Positions 9,347 to 18,718 of a stretch of 64,000 nt of DNA are shown one piece after another. Source of the DNA: Sphingomonas panacis (lineage in GTDB: Bacteria; Pseudomonadota; Alphaproteobacteria; Sphingomonadales; Sphingomonadaceae); contig NZ_CP014168.1 of NCBI RefSeq assembly GCF_001717955.1, forward strand, positions 4,619,501 to 4,683,500, read 5' to 3'. The translations under genes were made by a program, and so were the position numbers. Position 1 is the first letter of the stretch. The number at the start of each line of letters is the position of its first letter. The notes beneath the pieces were generated by a model that was not told the origin of the DNA, searched no databases, and saw only the letters and a list, made by a program, of their open reading frames with translations.

Positions 9347-10801
9347 TTGCTGTGGCAGCGGCAGATCGCCGACACCGAAACCCCGGTCGGCGCCGCGCTG
9401 CGGCTGATCGAGCCGGGGCGCGGCGACTTCCTGCTCGAATCGGTCGAAGGGGGCGAGACGCGCGGGCGGCACAGCCTGATCGGCCTCGCGCCCGATCTCG
9501 TCTTCCGCGCGAACGGCCAGTCCGCCGAGATCAACCCGGACTGGCTGACCGACCGCGACGCCTTCGCGCCGGCGGACAAGCCGACGCTCGCCGCGTTGCG
9601 CGATCTCGTCGCCTCGTGCCGGATGGACGTGCCCGCCGAACTCCCGCGCGCGCTCGCGTGTCTGGTCGGCTATTTCGGCTATGAAACGATCGGGCTGGTC
9701 GAAACCCTGCCGCGCCCGGATGTCGACCCGCTCGGCCTGCCGGACATGATCTTCGTGCGCCCCACCGTGATCCTGATCTTCGACCGGCTCGCCGATGCCT
9801 TGTTCTTCGTCGCACCCGTCTGGCCCGACGCGGCGCGCGATCCGCGCGCGATCGTCGCGCAAGCCGCCGATCGGATCGACGCGGTCGCCGCGCGCCTCGC
9901 CGCGACCCCGCTGCCCGCGCCCGTTCGCGCGCTCGACTTGCCCGAGATCGCGCTGACGCCAACCCTACCCGCCGGCCGCTACGCCGAGATGGTGGAAAAG
10001 GCGCGCGACTATATCGTCGCCGGAGACATCTTTCAGGTGGTGCTCGCGCAGCGCTTCACCGCCCCCTTCCCGCTGCCGCCGTTCGAACTGTACCGCTCGC
10101 TCAGGCGCATCAACCCCTCGCCCTTCCTCTATCATCTCGATCTGCCCGGCTTCTCGCTCAGCGGCTCCTCGCCCGAAATCCTCGTCCGCGTGCGCGACGG
10201 CGAAGTGACGATCCGCCCGATCGCGGGCACGCGCCCGCGCGGGCGAACGGCGGCGGAAGACGAAGCCAACCGCACCAGCCTGCTCGCCGATCCCAAGGAG
10301 CGCGCCGAGCATCTGATGCTGCTCGATCTCGGCCGTAACGATGTCGGCCGCGTCGCGGCGGCGGGCAGCGTGCAGGTGACGGCGAGCTACACCACCGAAT
10401 TCTACAGCCACGTCATGCACATCGTTTCGAACGTGGTCGGCACGCTCGCGGAAGACAGCGACGCGCTCGATGCCTTGTTCGCCGGCTTCCCCGCCGGCAC
10501 CGTCAGCGGCGCGCCCAAGGTCCGCGCGTGCGAGATCATCGCCGAACTCGAGGGCGTGGTGCGTGGGCCGTATGCGGGCGGCGTCGGCTATTTCTCGCCC
10601 GACGGATCGATGGATTCGTGCATCGTGCTGCGCACCGGAATCGTGAAGGACGGCGTCATGCACGTCCAGGCCGGCGCCGGCATCGTCGCCGATTCGAACC
10701 CGGACTACGAACAGCGCGAATGCGAAGCCAAAGCGGGCGCGCTGCTCGCGGCGGCACGCGAAGCGGTGGCACGCGCGGGAGCGCCGGGTTTCGGGCAGTA
10801 G
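9347..10801 (+). CDS. trpE: Anthranilate synthase component I (start codon unclear)
   Basis: This subunit converts chorismate to anthranilate using ammonia from TrpG, the first step of tryptophan synthesis. The Anth_synt_I_N region (LIEPGRGDFLLES, HSLIGLAPD) and the chorismate-binding domain (GTRPRGRT, DLGRNDVGRV, GFPAGTVSGAPKVRA, GGVGYFSPDGSMD) are all present. TTG 9347 is the first conventional start in frame and gives 484 residues, but coding-like sequence continues upstream (AVAALAAGRPA). An ATG at 9297 is out of frame by one base and meets TAA after two codons. A one-base loss near 9301 would explain this (see findings). The gene lies far from trpGDC. Confidence 0.93.
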   Translation: MLWQRQIADTETPVGAALRLIEPGRGDFLLESVEGGETRGRHSLIGLAPDLVFRANGQSAEINPDWLTDRDAFAPADKPTLAALRDLVASCRMDVPAELPRALACLVGYFGYETIGLVETLPRPDVDPLGLPDMIFVRPTVILIFDRLADALFFVAPVWPDAARDPRAIVAQAADRIDAVAARLAATPLPAPVRALDLPEIALTPTLPAGRYAEMVEKARDYIVAGDIFQVVLAQRFTAPFPLPPFELYRSLRRINPSPFLYHLDLPGFSLSGSSPEILVRVRDGEVTIRPIAGTRPRGRTAAEDEANRTSLLADPKERAEHLMLLDLGRNDVGRVAAAGSVQVTASYTTEFYSHVMHIVSNVVGTLAEDSDALDALFAGFPAGTVSGAPKVRACEIIAELEGVVRGPYAGGVGYFSPDGSMDSCIVLRTGIVKDGVMHVQAGAGIVADSNPDYEQRECEAKAGALLAAAREAVARAGAPGFGQ

Positions 10802-11279
10802 CCAGGCGCCCGTACGGGCTGGAAATGAGTCGAGGTCGGTACATGGAACGGGGCGGGAGTTACGCTAAGCGCTGGCAGACCCGCTCGGGCGGCGCGGAAC
10901 ACCTGATTGTCGTCACCCTGCGAACGTCAGCGGACCTGGCTGCTACCCAACGATTGGACTCCATGATTTGTTAAGGGCGCGTCCGCCTCATCCGTGGCGA
11001 CGGAACGGCAAGGTATGGGTGGCAAGCGGACATGACAGCTTTTGGTGAGAGAAATAGGCATAGCTGCGGTTGAGCGAGCCCCGGTTTGGGGCACCTCCCG
11101 ACCAATTCACGACCTTCAGCGGCCGGGACGTGAACGACCGCTCGCTCTGGAACCTGCCGTTCGCCTTATTGCAAACCGCCCGGACGACTACTCGCCAACT
11201 GTCGCCGTCCACCGACCAGATTGACGATCTTGGAAGCGGTCGTTGTCCAGTTGGTTCGCTGCGCGAAGTAGAAGGCCTG
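10802..11279. other. Intergenic stretch without a recognisable gene
   Basis: About 480 bp between trpE and the convergent ptuB. No reading frame here has family-like content or a good start. The part around 11013-11035 (GGTATGGGTGGCAAGCGGACAT) and what follows looks like degenerate non-coding filler. I see no tRNA, terminator or direct-repeat boundary that would mark the end of an insertion. Confidence 0.5.
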
Positions 11280-12089
11280 CTAGTCAAAAGCCCAGTCTGG
11301 ATCGGGCAGAAGGGATCCATCCAGCGCCGGCCCAAAGAAGTCTCGTAGTACTGTGATGAAACCGACCAAAGTTTTACCTGGTGTTGGGCTAAGGTGATTC
11401 GCTAGCTGCGTCATTGCGCTGCGCACAGCGTCGAGCGGATCAAGATCGGTGACTTCCGATTCGTATCTGGCGAGTTCGTCATTCAAATATTGCCGGACAG
11501 CCGCGCGCGCAATCTTAAGGCGATCGCAGTTCAAACCTAAGTAGCTGATTGTTGCCGCGATGCGGTCTGCGGATAGACCCGCAGAAATTGCGTCGGGATT
11601 TACCTCTAGTGTCCCATCAAATTGAACGCTGAAGATTGGTGGGGAGAGCGGCAGCTCAGTCGGTCTATACGGCCGGTTAGCGATCAAGAAGCTGTCCGGG
11701 CTGACATCCCCCTTTTTCTGACCACAGCTGACGTTATCACCCTTGGCAAGGCCGGAAGTCCCGAACGGCGGTCTCAGATGAGGCTTAATGCCTCCAAGGC
11801 AACTGGCATGAAAGTTTGTGAAGCCGAAAGTGATCTCAGGCCTCGGATTTCCGCCGTTCGATTTCGGAATCCAGTGTTCGACCTGACGCGCAGGCGTCGG
11901 GATTTCGGTAAAAAGGCGGGCTTCGCAAAAGGCGCAGATCCCCCGCTGACGCTTGCTCAAAGCATCCGCAAGCTCGACATACCGATTTCCGTCGTCCCGA
12001 AACCGGGCCCAATTGGTTTCTTCGGAGTTTTCAGCTCGAAACCGAGCAAGCCCCGGCGTATCGCCGGCAAGCAGCGCACAAAACTTCAT
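11280..12089 (-). CDS. ptuB: PtuB-like HNH endonuclease of a Septu defence pair (TIGR02646-like)
   Basis: The 269-residue protein carries a zinc-stabilised HNH fold: C52-x2-C55 (ICAFC), H72 in VEHWIPKS, N92 in FTNFHASC and a late CGQKKG box. This C..C-H-N-CG..KG arrangement matches the TIGR02646/PtuB family, the nuclease partner in Septu anti-phage systems and in the Ec78-type retron effector. It starts 2 nt after the stop of the ATPase gene, so the two are surely co-transcribed. In Septu the ATPase senses infection and licenses the nuclease to cut nucleic acid. That role is inferred from family and gene pairing. Confidence 0.82.
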   Translation of the reverse strand: MKFCALLAGDTPGLARFRAENSEETNWARFRDDGNRYVELADALSKRQRGICAFCEARLFTEIPTPARQVEHWIPKSNGGNPRPEITFGFTNFHASCLGGIKPHLRPPFGTSGLAKGDNVSCGQKKGDVSPDSFLIANRPYRPTELPLSPPIFSVQFDGTLEVNPDAISAGLSADRIAATISYLGLNCDRLKIARAAVRQYLNDELARYESEVTDLDPLDAVRSAMTQLANHLSPTPGKTLVGFITVLRDFFGPALDGSLLPDPDWAFD

Positions 12090-12091
12090 TT

Positions 12092-13411
12092 TCAGATCCG
12101 GCGTGCCGCCAGACGGCGTTTCTCGAGGTCAAGCGTTGCGAGCACCGGATCATCTGGCGAGACCGTTTGCATCTCCTGGAGCGCCTTTAAAGCCGGCTGC
12201 GTGTCTGCCTTTCCGGCGCGGAGCAAACTGGCGTATTTTTCCAGCGCCCTTACGAAATCCGAGACATCTGCCGGCGGCCGTTCTGATACGCCCATCACCG
12301 TGCTTAATAGCCGTCCGGACTCTGCGCCCTCCGTCGACGGCAGTTGTTCAAGCTTTAGTTTACCATCGACCCAGCCAAGCTTGAGAATACTATCTTCTCG
12401 AAGCGTAGTGAGCACTTGGGGGCTGTGCGTAGACATGATGAACTGGACGTTCGGGAATGCCTCCAGCAAGCCTTTGACGACCAGTTGCTGCCAACGTGGA
12501 TGCAGATGAAGATCGATCTCGTCAATCAGGACGACCCCGGGGCTTTGGGTTGGATCCTCAAGATGCGGATTCAAGTCCGCCATGCGACGTGCAAGGTCCA
12601 TCGCCAGAGCAACCATCGTGCGAAAACCGCTACTGAGTTGGCCAGCTGTCAACAAGCGAGGCGCTTGCCCCTCGCTCTGTAGTGTCATCGAAAGCTGTGG
12701 AGGTCGTCCGAGCATGCGCAGCTCAGAGACTTCGGGCACCAGCTTCTCGACCGCATAACGAACAGACATCAGCCTGCGATCAACAAAATCACTCCCGCGC
12801 TCACGCTGATCGCGCAACTCAGCATTCTCCGCCTCTTCAAACCAGTTGACCGATTCGTCGAAGTAAACTCGCGTATCGAAAGCTAAATGGTAGGCTCCCA
12901 AGCGCCCTTTAGATTGTCGGCGGTAGACTGAATCGCCGCCGTGCAGTTGACCTCGGTCATCACGATAATAAGCTAGAACAGGCGCGGTTTGATCCGTATC
13001 GATCAACTGGTGGAACCAGCGCTCTGAACTGCCGTCACGCCGTTGTCGGACCCTCGGCTGATCTGAGTACGTGTCGTCGAGCAGATAATGGCACGTAATT
13101 TCGTTGCCATTCGTTTCAAGGCTTATAACGAGATCGTCCGCCCGCTGCGGCTCGCCAAGCAAATCCTTGTCGATCAGAGTACGAAAATCCTCGACAGAAA
13201 CTCGGCTGCCGCGTCTGCTGGGGGGGGTGGAGTTTCTCAAGAGCGACGACAGCGCCACGGCGATCGCTTCCAGTATCGTGGTTTTTCCAGTCGCATTATC
13301 GCCAACTAGCACCGTCAACTGTCGGTGCAGTGGGATAGTCGCCTGGTCGATCGCCCGGAAATTTTCGATCCGGACGGATTTGAGCAGCAGCGAGTTAAAG
13401 TCAGGTATCAT
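12092..13411 (-). CDS. ptuA: PtuA-like AAA ATPase of a Septu defence pair
   Basis: The 439-residue protein is an ABC/SMC-type ATPase of the OLD/AAA_21 group. Walker A is GDNATGKTT (37-45), the ABC signature is LSSGF (from 259), Walker B is VVLIDEID (293-300) with a D-loop beyond it, and the switch histidine is H329 in STHSP. There is no TOPRIM domain, which separates it from OLD nucleases and fits PtuA, whose partner supplies the nuclease. No reverse transcriptase lies nearby, so this is a plain Septu arrangement and not a retron. ATG 13411 has no strong ribosome-binding site, so the exact start is moderately certain. Codon use is less GC-biased than in the flanking trp genes. Confidence 0.82.
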   Translation of the reverse strand: MIPDFNSLLLKSVRIENFRAIDQATIPLHRQLTVLVGDNATGKTTILEAIAVALSSLLRNSTPPSRRGSRVSVEDFRTLIDKDLLGEPQRADDLVISLETNGNEITCHYLLDDTYSDQPRVRQRRDGSSERWFHQLIDTDQTAPVLAYYRDDRGQLHGGDSVYRRQSKGRLGAYHLAFDTRVYFDESVNWFEEAENAELRDQRERGSDFVDRRLMSVRYAVEKLVPEVSELRMLGRPPQLSMTLQSEGQAPRLLTAGQLSSGFRTMVALAMDLARRMADLNPHLEDPTQSPGVVLIDEIDLHLHPRWQQLVVKGLLEAFPNVQFIMSTHSPQVLTTLREDSILKLGWVDGKLKLEQLPSTEGAESGRLLSTVMGVSERPPADVSDFVRALEKYASLLRAGKADTQPALKALQEMQTVSPDDPVLATLDLEKRRLAARRI

Positions 13412-13971
13412 CGTGCATCATTAGCAGATTGCTGACTGAGCGGAAGCGCGCCGTTCGCTGGCATGTGCCCCGAAAGCTCGGTGTCTACAAACGGTAATCC
13501 ACACCCAATTCGCCAGAGGCTGCTTGGTTTAAGTTACGCAGCCATGGAGACGTCGTCTAGTGTGACATAGTATTGCGCTTCAGAATTAGCACGCGAGATG
13601 TAACCGCCGTGTTGGAGAGTGGGCACCGGGTGTTGGACCCGCCGTCACCAACGCTGGCAGCCGTAATGTCGGCTGACAGCTCTTGCTCATTCCGGGATGC
13701 TGCGTCGTCCTGCGCCGGACGTCCGGTTCTGACGATAGCTGCCTTTTAACGAGTGTACCCGGAACGGCAGCAACGTCCCAGGGCTCGTCATTCCAGCCTT
13801 CGCGTCGGAGATGAACCAACGGCAGGTTTCACGTCCGACGATTGCGACTCTGAACGACGTGGATTGGGCGAAAGCCGAAATTGCGCGGCACTGCCGTCTT
13901 CCGTGAGAAGGATGGTATCTCGAAAGCCGCTTTTCTTTCAGTCCGCAGCCCGCAGCCCGCCGCTCTTGGCG
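13412..13971. other. Intergenic stretch upstream of ptuA
   Basis: About 560 bp between the start of ptuA and the 3' end of the esterase gene, which is read in the same leftward direction. Short open frames at 13586-13819 and 13829-14020 have no family-like features or ribosome-binding site. The promoter of the Septu pair must lie in its right-hand part near 13412-13600. No structured retron-type RNA was evident by eye. Confidence 0.5.
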
Positions 13972-15024
13972 TCACAACATACCAATGTCGTGCAGCCACT
14001 GTTTGACCTGTCCGGGCCATTCGCGCGTAATCGGATCGGCCGTTGGCCGCATTCCGAAGGCATGGCCGCCCTTGGCATAGAGCCGCAAGTCGACCGGCAC
14101 GCCCGCATCACTGAGTGCCAGAGCATAGGCCATCGGTTGCCGGATCGCGTCCATGGGATCGTTCATGGCATGAAAGATCAGCGTCGGCGGTGCCTTGGGA
14201 CTGATGGTCACATACGGCCTGAGTTCGAGACTGTTCCTGCCCTTGCTGCTGTCCAGCATGCGCGCCGTGTAGGCGACGATCGCGAAGTCGGGCCGGGGCG
14301 ATTGGCGGTCAGCCGCGTCCGCAAGCGGATAGGTGCGCTCTTCGGTGTTGCTCATATTGGCCGCGAGATAGGCACCCGCCGAAAAGCCGATGACGCCGAT
14401 CTTGTGCGGATCGATTCCGTAGGACGACGCCTGCTGCCGCAGCAGCCCCATCGCGCGTTGCGCGTCTTCCAATCCCAATAGGACTTTTGGCCGCTGCCCC
14501 TCAGGCCAGGCTTGCGGCACCCGATATTTCAGCACCGCACAGGCCATCCCCTGCTGCACCACCCAATCACAGATTTCGGTGCCTTCCAAATCAGTCGCGA
14601 TGACTTCGAATCCGCCGCCCGGGAGGACCAGCATCGCCGCTCCGACATTGCGCCCCTTTGGTAGATAAAGCGTCATGGTCGGTCGGGTGACGTAGCTCGC
14701 CCAATGCCATTTGCGCCCTCCGACAAGCCCGGTCCCGTTACCGGTCGCTTCGGGACGATCACCGGAATCGGGCTTTGCCAGAGGCGTGCTCGCCGGCCAG
14801 AGCGGCGTCTGAACTCCGCCCTGGGGAGGCTGCCAGACACCTGCCCGCTCGTTCTTTGGAAGGGCCGTATTCGCCGGCGAGGTACTGGGCTTGATGATCT
14901 GGCCACAGGCTGCGCCAGCGATGCCAACCGCAAGGATAGAGGGGATGATAAACCGCGACAAACCGCATCTCCTCTTGAGGACGCAATAGCCAGCCCGACT
15001 GCGGAAACGGAGGTTAGCGGCCAT
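13972..15024 (-). CDS. Secreted alpha/beta-hydrolase, acetyl-xylan-esterase-like (BD-FAE/DLH type)
   Basis: The protein of up to 350 residues has an N-terminal hydrophobic export segment (FIIPSILAVGIAGAACG) that could be a signal peptide or lipoprotein signal. An alpha/beta-hydrolase domain follows. The oxyanion-hole loop LPGGGFEV, the nucleophile elbow GFSAG, an aspartate in HAMNDPMD and a terminal histidine in KGGHAFG complete the catalytic set. The family includes carbohydrate esterases that remove acetyl or feruloyl groups from plant polysaccharides. It sits in the accessory block between trpE and trpG, with no sugar-degrading genes nearby. The start is uncertain, because several residues precede the hydrophobic segment. 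Confidence 0.8.
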   Translation of the reverse strand: MAANLRFRSRAGYCVLKRRCGLSRFIIPSILAVGIAGAACGQIIKPSTSPANTALPKNERAGVWQPPQGGVQTPLWPASTPLAKPDSGDRPEATGNGTGLVGGRKWHWASYVTRPTMTLYLPKGRNVGAAMLVLPGGGFEVIATDLEGTEICDWVVQQGMACAVLKYRVPQAWPEGQRPKVLLGLEDAQRAMGLLRQQASSYGIDPHKIGVIGFSAGAYLAANMSNTEERTYPLADAADRQSPRPDFAIVAYTARMLDSSKGRNSLELRPYVTISPKAPPTLIFHAMNDPMDAIRQPMAYALALSDAGVPVDLRLYAKGGHAFGMRPTADPITREWPGQVKQWLHDIGML

Positions 15025-15449
15025 AACCCGTCAAGCAACCAGTCGCTTCCCGAACGTCGCTTGTGCGCGACTCCCGTCATTGCGGGGAACGGAAAACACA
15101 GGGTGCCGACACTCTGCCCGCGTTCTCCCATGAACGTCGATGGGCCCCGGAGAGGGTATGCGGTAAATCATGTCGGATTGCCTGGCGGGACGGAAGCTGG
15201 ACCAGCAGGTTTTCCGTCATCGGCTAAGCATAGGCCTGTGCCCACTCCCTGACCTGCCCCCGAGTCGACCATCTGGTCGGCTCATCGCCTCGAACCTGAT
15301 CATCGGTCAGGGCGAACCGAACGCTCTGACGTATCCCCGCGTTAAAGATCGGCGATCACGGTGTCTTTGCTCACCGTCATTGCCCCTGACCGACCTCTCC
15401 CCGAGGCCGAACCGCCGCGATCAGCCTCCGCTCTCTTGCCGCGCCCGGC
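15025..15449. other. Intergenic stretch, no gene seen
   Basis: About 425 bp between the esterase start and the end of the small secreted protein gene; both genes are read leftward. Overlapping open frames on both strands have no recognisable content. Esterase promoter elements should lie near 15025-15150 but none is clear by eye. Confidence 0.45.
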
Positions 15450-15989
15450 TCAGGGCGCGGTCGGGTCGATCGACTGGCCGTTGCGCTTCGCCACCCGCTC
15501 GGCGGTCCATTGTTGCAGGCGCTGCGCGCTACAGCCGGTCTGCCCGCCCGAGCCGACCGGCGAGCACGAATCAGGCAGCCCCGCCGCCTGCCGGCCGACC
15601 TGATCCATCGATGCGGTGCGGTTGACCCAGCTCTGGTTCTGCGCGGGGATCGGCTTCTTGTCGCGCAGCGGCTTGGGGATGCGATACGGCTCGTCGATCC
15701 GCGAGCACACCACCACCTCGTCGGGGGAGCTCGCCTTCGGGCACGGCGCGGTGCCGGTGATCGCGATGTTGCGGATGCGTCTGACCGGCTGGCCCGACTC
15801 GGCTTGTTGGGTGACGCCGGCATGGTCCTGCTCGGCGAAATCCTTGCCCGCCACGTCCGCCGCGGTGATCGTGTCGCCCGATCTCGCCGCGGGCGTCGGG
15901 GTGCTCTGCGGAGGCGTGGTTTGCTGAGTCTGGGCGATCGCCGTCATCGGCAGGCTGAGCGCGGCGGCGAAAAACAGGGCGCGAACCAT
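15450..15989 (-). CDS. Small secreted protein of unknown function, sphingomonad type
   Basis: The 179-residue product starts with a good signal peptide (MVRALFFAAALSLPMTAIAQ) followed by a Gln/Thr/Pro-rich linker. A core follows with the phrases RRIRNIAITGTAPCPK, DEVVVCSRIDEPYRIPK and, near the end, SCSPVGSGGQTGCSAQRL. Four cysteines are spread through the core, so disulphides in the periplasm are possible. I recognise this as a conserved but unassigned sphingomonad-type envelope protein, with no named domain. It is divergent from trpG, sharing the short region 15990-16128 as promoter space. Confidence 0.7.
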   Translation of the reverse strand: MVRALFFAAALSLPMTAIAQTQQTTPPQSTPTPAARSGDTITAADVAGKDFAEQDHAGVTQQAESGQPVRRIRNIAITGTAPCPKASSPDEVVVCSRIDEPYRIPKPLRDKKPIPAQNQSWVNRTASMDQVGRQAAGLPDSCSPVGSGGQTGCSAQRLQQWTAERVAKRNGQSIDPTAP

Positions 15990-16128
15990 CGTCTTGAATC
16001 TCCTTGGGGCAAGCCGAACGCTCGGGCTGCCCGAATTGGTCCACCCCTAATACAGCGCGACCCGGCCGGAAAGGCGGCGGAATCGGGGCGCGGTTGCGCT
16101 GTCGGCCACAATGGCTATGGCGAAGATC

Positions 16129-16713
16129 ATGATCCTCGTCATCGACAATTATGACAGCTTCACCTGGAACCTCGTCCATTATCTGATGGAGCTTGGCGCG
16201 GAGGTGAAGGTGGTCCGCAACGACGCCCTCTCCGCGCGCGACGCGGTCGCGAGCAACGCGCAGGGTTTCCTGATCTCGCCCGGCCCCAAGACGCCGACGG
16301 AGGCGGGCATCAGCCTCGATCTCGTTGCCGCCTGCGCGGAGGCCGGCAAGCCGCTGATGGGCGTGTGCCTCGGCCATCAGGCGATCGGCCAGCATTTCGG
16401 CGGCAGCGTCGTGCGCGGCGGGCTGATGCACGGCAAGACCTCGCCGGTCGTCCACGACGGTACCGGGCTGTTCGAGGGCCTGCCCTCGCCCTTCACCGCC
16501 ACCCGCTACCATTCGCTGATCGTCGAGGATCTCCCCGCCGACCTGATCGTCAACGCCCGCGCCGACGACGGTTCGGTGATGGGCGTGCGCCACGCGACGC
16601 TCCCGATCCACGGCGTCCAGTTCCATCCCGAGAGCATCGCCACCGAACACGGCCACGCCCTGCTCGCCAATTTCGTGCGGCTCGCGGGGATCGACGTGAA
16701 GGCGCTCGCGTGA
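16129..16713 (+). CDS. trpG: Anthranilate synthase component II, glutamine amidotransferase
   Basis: This class I glutamine amidotransferase supplies ammonia to TrpE. It shows the start [16 protein letters not shown], the nucleophile elbow [10 protein letters not shown] and the His-Glu dyad in [13 protein letters not shown]. Family proteins begin at [10 protein letters not shown], so ATG 16129 (194 residues) is preferred over ATGs at 16111 and 16117; no strong ribosome-binding site distinguishes them. In many bacteria the same protein also serves aminodeoxychorismate synthase. Its last codon overlaps the GTG of trpD (GTGA), so trpG, trpD and trpC form a tightly coupled operon, while trpE lies 5.3 kb upstream. 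Confidence 0.93.
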   Translation: MILVIDNYDSFTWNLVHYLMELGAEVKVVRNDALSARDAVASNAQGFLISPGPKTPTEAGISLDLVAACAEAGKPLMGVCLGHQAIGQHFGGSVVRGGLMHGKTSPVVHDGTGLFEGLPSPFTATRYHSLIVEDLPADLIVNARADDGSVMGVRHATLPIHGVQFHPESIATEHGHALLANFVRLAGIDVKALA

Positions 16714-17705
16714 CGACGATCGCCCTGCTCCCCGACCCCATTTCGCCGCTGTCGCGCGAAACCGCAGGGGAAGCGTTCGCCGCGATCCTCGACGGCACCG
16801 CGCCCGACGCCGAGATCGCCGAGTTCCTCACCGGCCTCGCGATCCGCGGCGAGACCAGCATCGAGATCGCCGCCGCCGCCCGCGCGCTGCGCGACCGCAT
16901 GATCGCGATCGAAGCCCCCAAAGGCGCGATCGACGTGTGCGGCACCGGCGGTGACGGCCACCACACGCTCAACGTCTCGACCGCCGTGTCGATCGTCGTC
17001 GCGGCGTGCGGCGTGCCGGTCGCCAAGCACGGCAACCGCGCCGCCTCGTCGCAAGCCGGCGCCGCCGACACGCTCGAAATGCTCGGGCTCGATCTCGATC
17101 GCGCCGAGCGCGATGCCGAGGGCAGCCTCGCCGACATCGGCATCGCCTTCCTGTTCGCCGCCAGCCACCACCCCGCGATCAAGCGCCTCACCCCGATCCG
17201 CCGCGCGATCGGCCGCCGCACGATCTTCAACCTGATGGGGCCGCTCGCCAGCCCGGCGCGGGTGACTCGCCAGCTCATCGGCATCGCCCGCCCCGATTAC
17301 GCCGCCACCTACGCCGCCGCGCTCGCCGATCTCGGCACCGAGGCGGCTTTGGTCGTCGCGGGCGAGGAAGCGCTCGACGAACTCTCCTGCGCCGGCCCCA
17401 GCGTCGTCGTCGCGCTCGGCATCCCCAATGTCGCCGATCGCATCGCGCCCGAGGATGCCGGCCTGCCGCGCCACCCGCTCAGCGCGATCCGCGGCGGCGA
17501 CGCCGCGCACAACGCGCACGCCCTGCGCGCGCTGCTCGACGGCGAGCGCGGACCCTACCGCGATGCCGTCCTCCTCAACGCCGCCGCCGCGCTGATCGTG
17601 GCCGGCACCGCCGACACCCTGAGCGAAGGCGCGGAAACCGCCGCCGCCGCGCTTGACGATGGCCGCCCCGCGGCGCTGCTCGACAGATGGATCGCCTACC
17701 GATGA
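16710..17705 (+). CDS. trpD: Anthranilate phosphoribosyltransferase
   Basis: The 331-residue enzyme joins anthranilate to PRPP, the second step of tryptophan synthesis. The PRPP-binding glycine loop [15 protein letters not shown], the anthranilate-site segment [18 protein letters not shown] and [10 protein letters not shown] are typical. The start is GTG at 16710, overlapping the trpG stop by 4 nt; the longer in-frame extension back to 16365 runs inside trpG and is spurious. The stop overlaps the trpC start (ATGA at 17702-17705). Length and motifs are normal. Confidence 0.96.
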   Translation: MTTIALLPDPISPLSRETAGEAFAAILDGTAPDAEIAEFLTGLAIRGETSIEIAAAARALRDRMIAIEAPKGAIDVCGTGGDGHHTLNVSTAVSIVVAACGVPVAKHGNRAASSQAGAADTLEMLGLDLDRAERDAEGSLADIGIAFLFAASHHPAIKRLTPIRRAIGRRTIFNLMGPLASPARVTRQLIGIARPDYAATYAAALADLGTEAALVVAGEEALDELSCAGPSVVVALGIPNVADRIAPEDAGLPRHPLSAIRGGDAAHNAHALRALLDGERGPYRDAVLLNAAAALIVAGTADTLSEGAETAAAALDDGRPAALLDRWIAYR

Positions 17706-18487
17706 CCGACGTGCTCGACCGTATCCTCGAAACCAAACGCGCCGATGTCGCCGCGCGCAAGGCGACCACCTCGCTCGCCGAACTCGACGAGCGAATCGCG
17801 CTGCGCACCAAGCCGCGCGGCTTCCGCGCCGCGCTCGACGCCAAGGCGAAGACCGGCCACGCGCTGATCGCGGAGATCAAGAAGGCCAGCCCCTCCAAGG
17901 GCCTGATCCGCGCGGATTTCGATCCGCCCGCACACGCCATCGCCTATCAGGCCGGCGGCGCCGCCTGTCTCTCGGTGCTGACCGACGAGGAATGGTTCCA
18001 GGGTTCGGACGACTATCTCACCGCCGCGCGCGACGCCTGCACGCTGCCGGCGCTGCGCAAGGATTTCATGGTCGATCCGTGGCAGGCGCCCGAATCGCGC
18101 GGGCTCGGGGCCGATTGCATCCTGCTCATCATGGCCGCGCTCGACGATGCCCTCCTCGCCGAGATCGAGGCGAGCGCGATCGAATGCGGCATGGACGTGC
18201 TGGTCGAGGTCCACAACGCCAAGGAGATGGACCGCGCGATGAAGCTCAAGTCGCGGCTGATCGGAGTCAACAACCGCAACTTGCGCGATTTCACCGTCGA
18301 TTTCGCGCGCACCTACGAACTGGTGTCGAAAGCGCCCAAGGACTGCACCTTCGTCGCCGAAAGCGGCCTCACCACCCGCGCCGATCTCGACGCGATGGCC
18401 GAACACAACATCCACTGCTTCCTGATCGGCGAAGCGCTGATGCGCCAGGACGATGTAGAGGCCGCCACCCGCGCGCTGGTGGGATGA
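17702..18487 (+). CDS. trpC: Indole-3-glycerol phosphate synthase
   Basis: The 261-residue beta-alpha-barrel enzyme closes the indole ring in tryptophan synthesis. Conserved segments include [15 protein letters not shown] (with the catalytic lysine region), [23 protein letters not shown] and FVAESGL. ATG 17702 overlaps the trpD stop by 4 nt. It is a single-domain TrpC without the TrpF fusion of E. coli. The last gene of the trpGDC block, it is followed by two repeat elements and then moaC in the same direction. Confidence 0.96.
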   Translation: MTDVLDRILETKRADVAARKATTSLAELDERIALRTKPRGFRAALDAKAKTGHALIAEIKKASPSKGLIRADFDPPAHAIAYQAGGAACLSVLTDEEWFQGSDDYLTAARDACTLPALRKDFMVDPWQAPESRGLGADCILLIMAALDDALLAEIEASAIECGMDVLVEVHNAKEMDRAMKLKSRLIGVNNRNLRDFTVDFARTYELVSKAPKDCTFVAESGLTTRADLDAMAEHNIHCFLIGEALMRQDDVEAATRALVG

Positions 18488-18504
18488 GCGCGGCGCTCGG
18501 CGCC

Positions 18505-18596
18505 TTCCCCTCCCTGAAAGGGAGGGGACCGAGGGGTGGGTCGGCCCGCGTGGGACCGCTCCGATCGCCTCAGCCCAGCCCTCCCCATCAGGGAGC
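18505..18596. repeat. Palindromic element, family B copy 1 (intergenic)
   Basis: The left arm near 18508-18540 (CCCTCCCTGAAAGGGAGGGG, then GAGGGGTGGGT) and the right arm near 18578-18596 (AGCCCTCCCCATCAGGGAG) form a G/C-rich imperfect inverted repeat. A closely similar element lies inside hpnB at 45808-45911. Here it is in the trpC-moaC gap. Confidence 0.65.
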
Positions 18597-18623
18597 CGAG
18601 CGCGAATGACCACCCTCACACCC

Positions 18624-18705
18624 CCGTTCGTGCCGAGCCCGTCGAAGCACGGGCCGCACACGCTGCCGTTCGGGGCACCGGCTTCGACACGCTCAGCCCG
18701 AACGG
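18624..18705. repeat. REP-like palindromic element, family A copy 2
   Basis: The arms at 18624-18647 and 18682-18705 pair around CCGTTCG/CTGAGC/TCGAAG, as in the copies at 6360 and 33646. The element ends only 13 nt before the moaC ATG, and the GAAGG that probably serves as the moaC ribosome-binding site follows it directly. Confidence 0.75.
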
Positions 18706-18718
18706 CGAAGGCTCCGCC

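Noticed and set aside
11280..13971. Retron of the Ec78 type, because PtuAB is the Ec78 effector
   Set aside because: No reverse transcriptase gene and no obvious msr/msd-like structured RNA upstream; the pair stands alone as Septu.
13586..14020. Short leftward frames upstream of ptuA
   Set aside because: No ribosome-binding site, no recognisable content, and one overlaps the esterase end.
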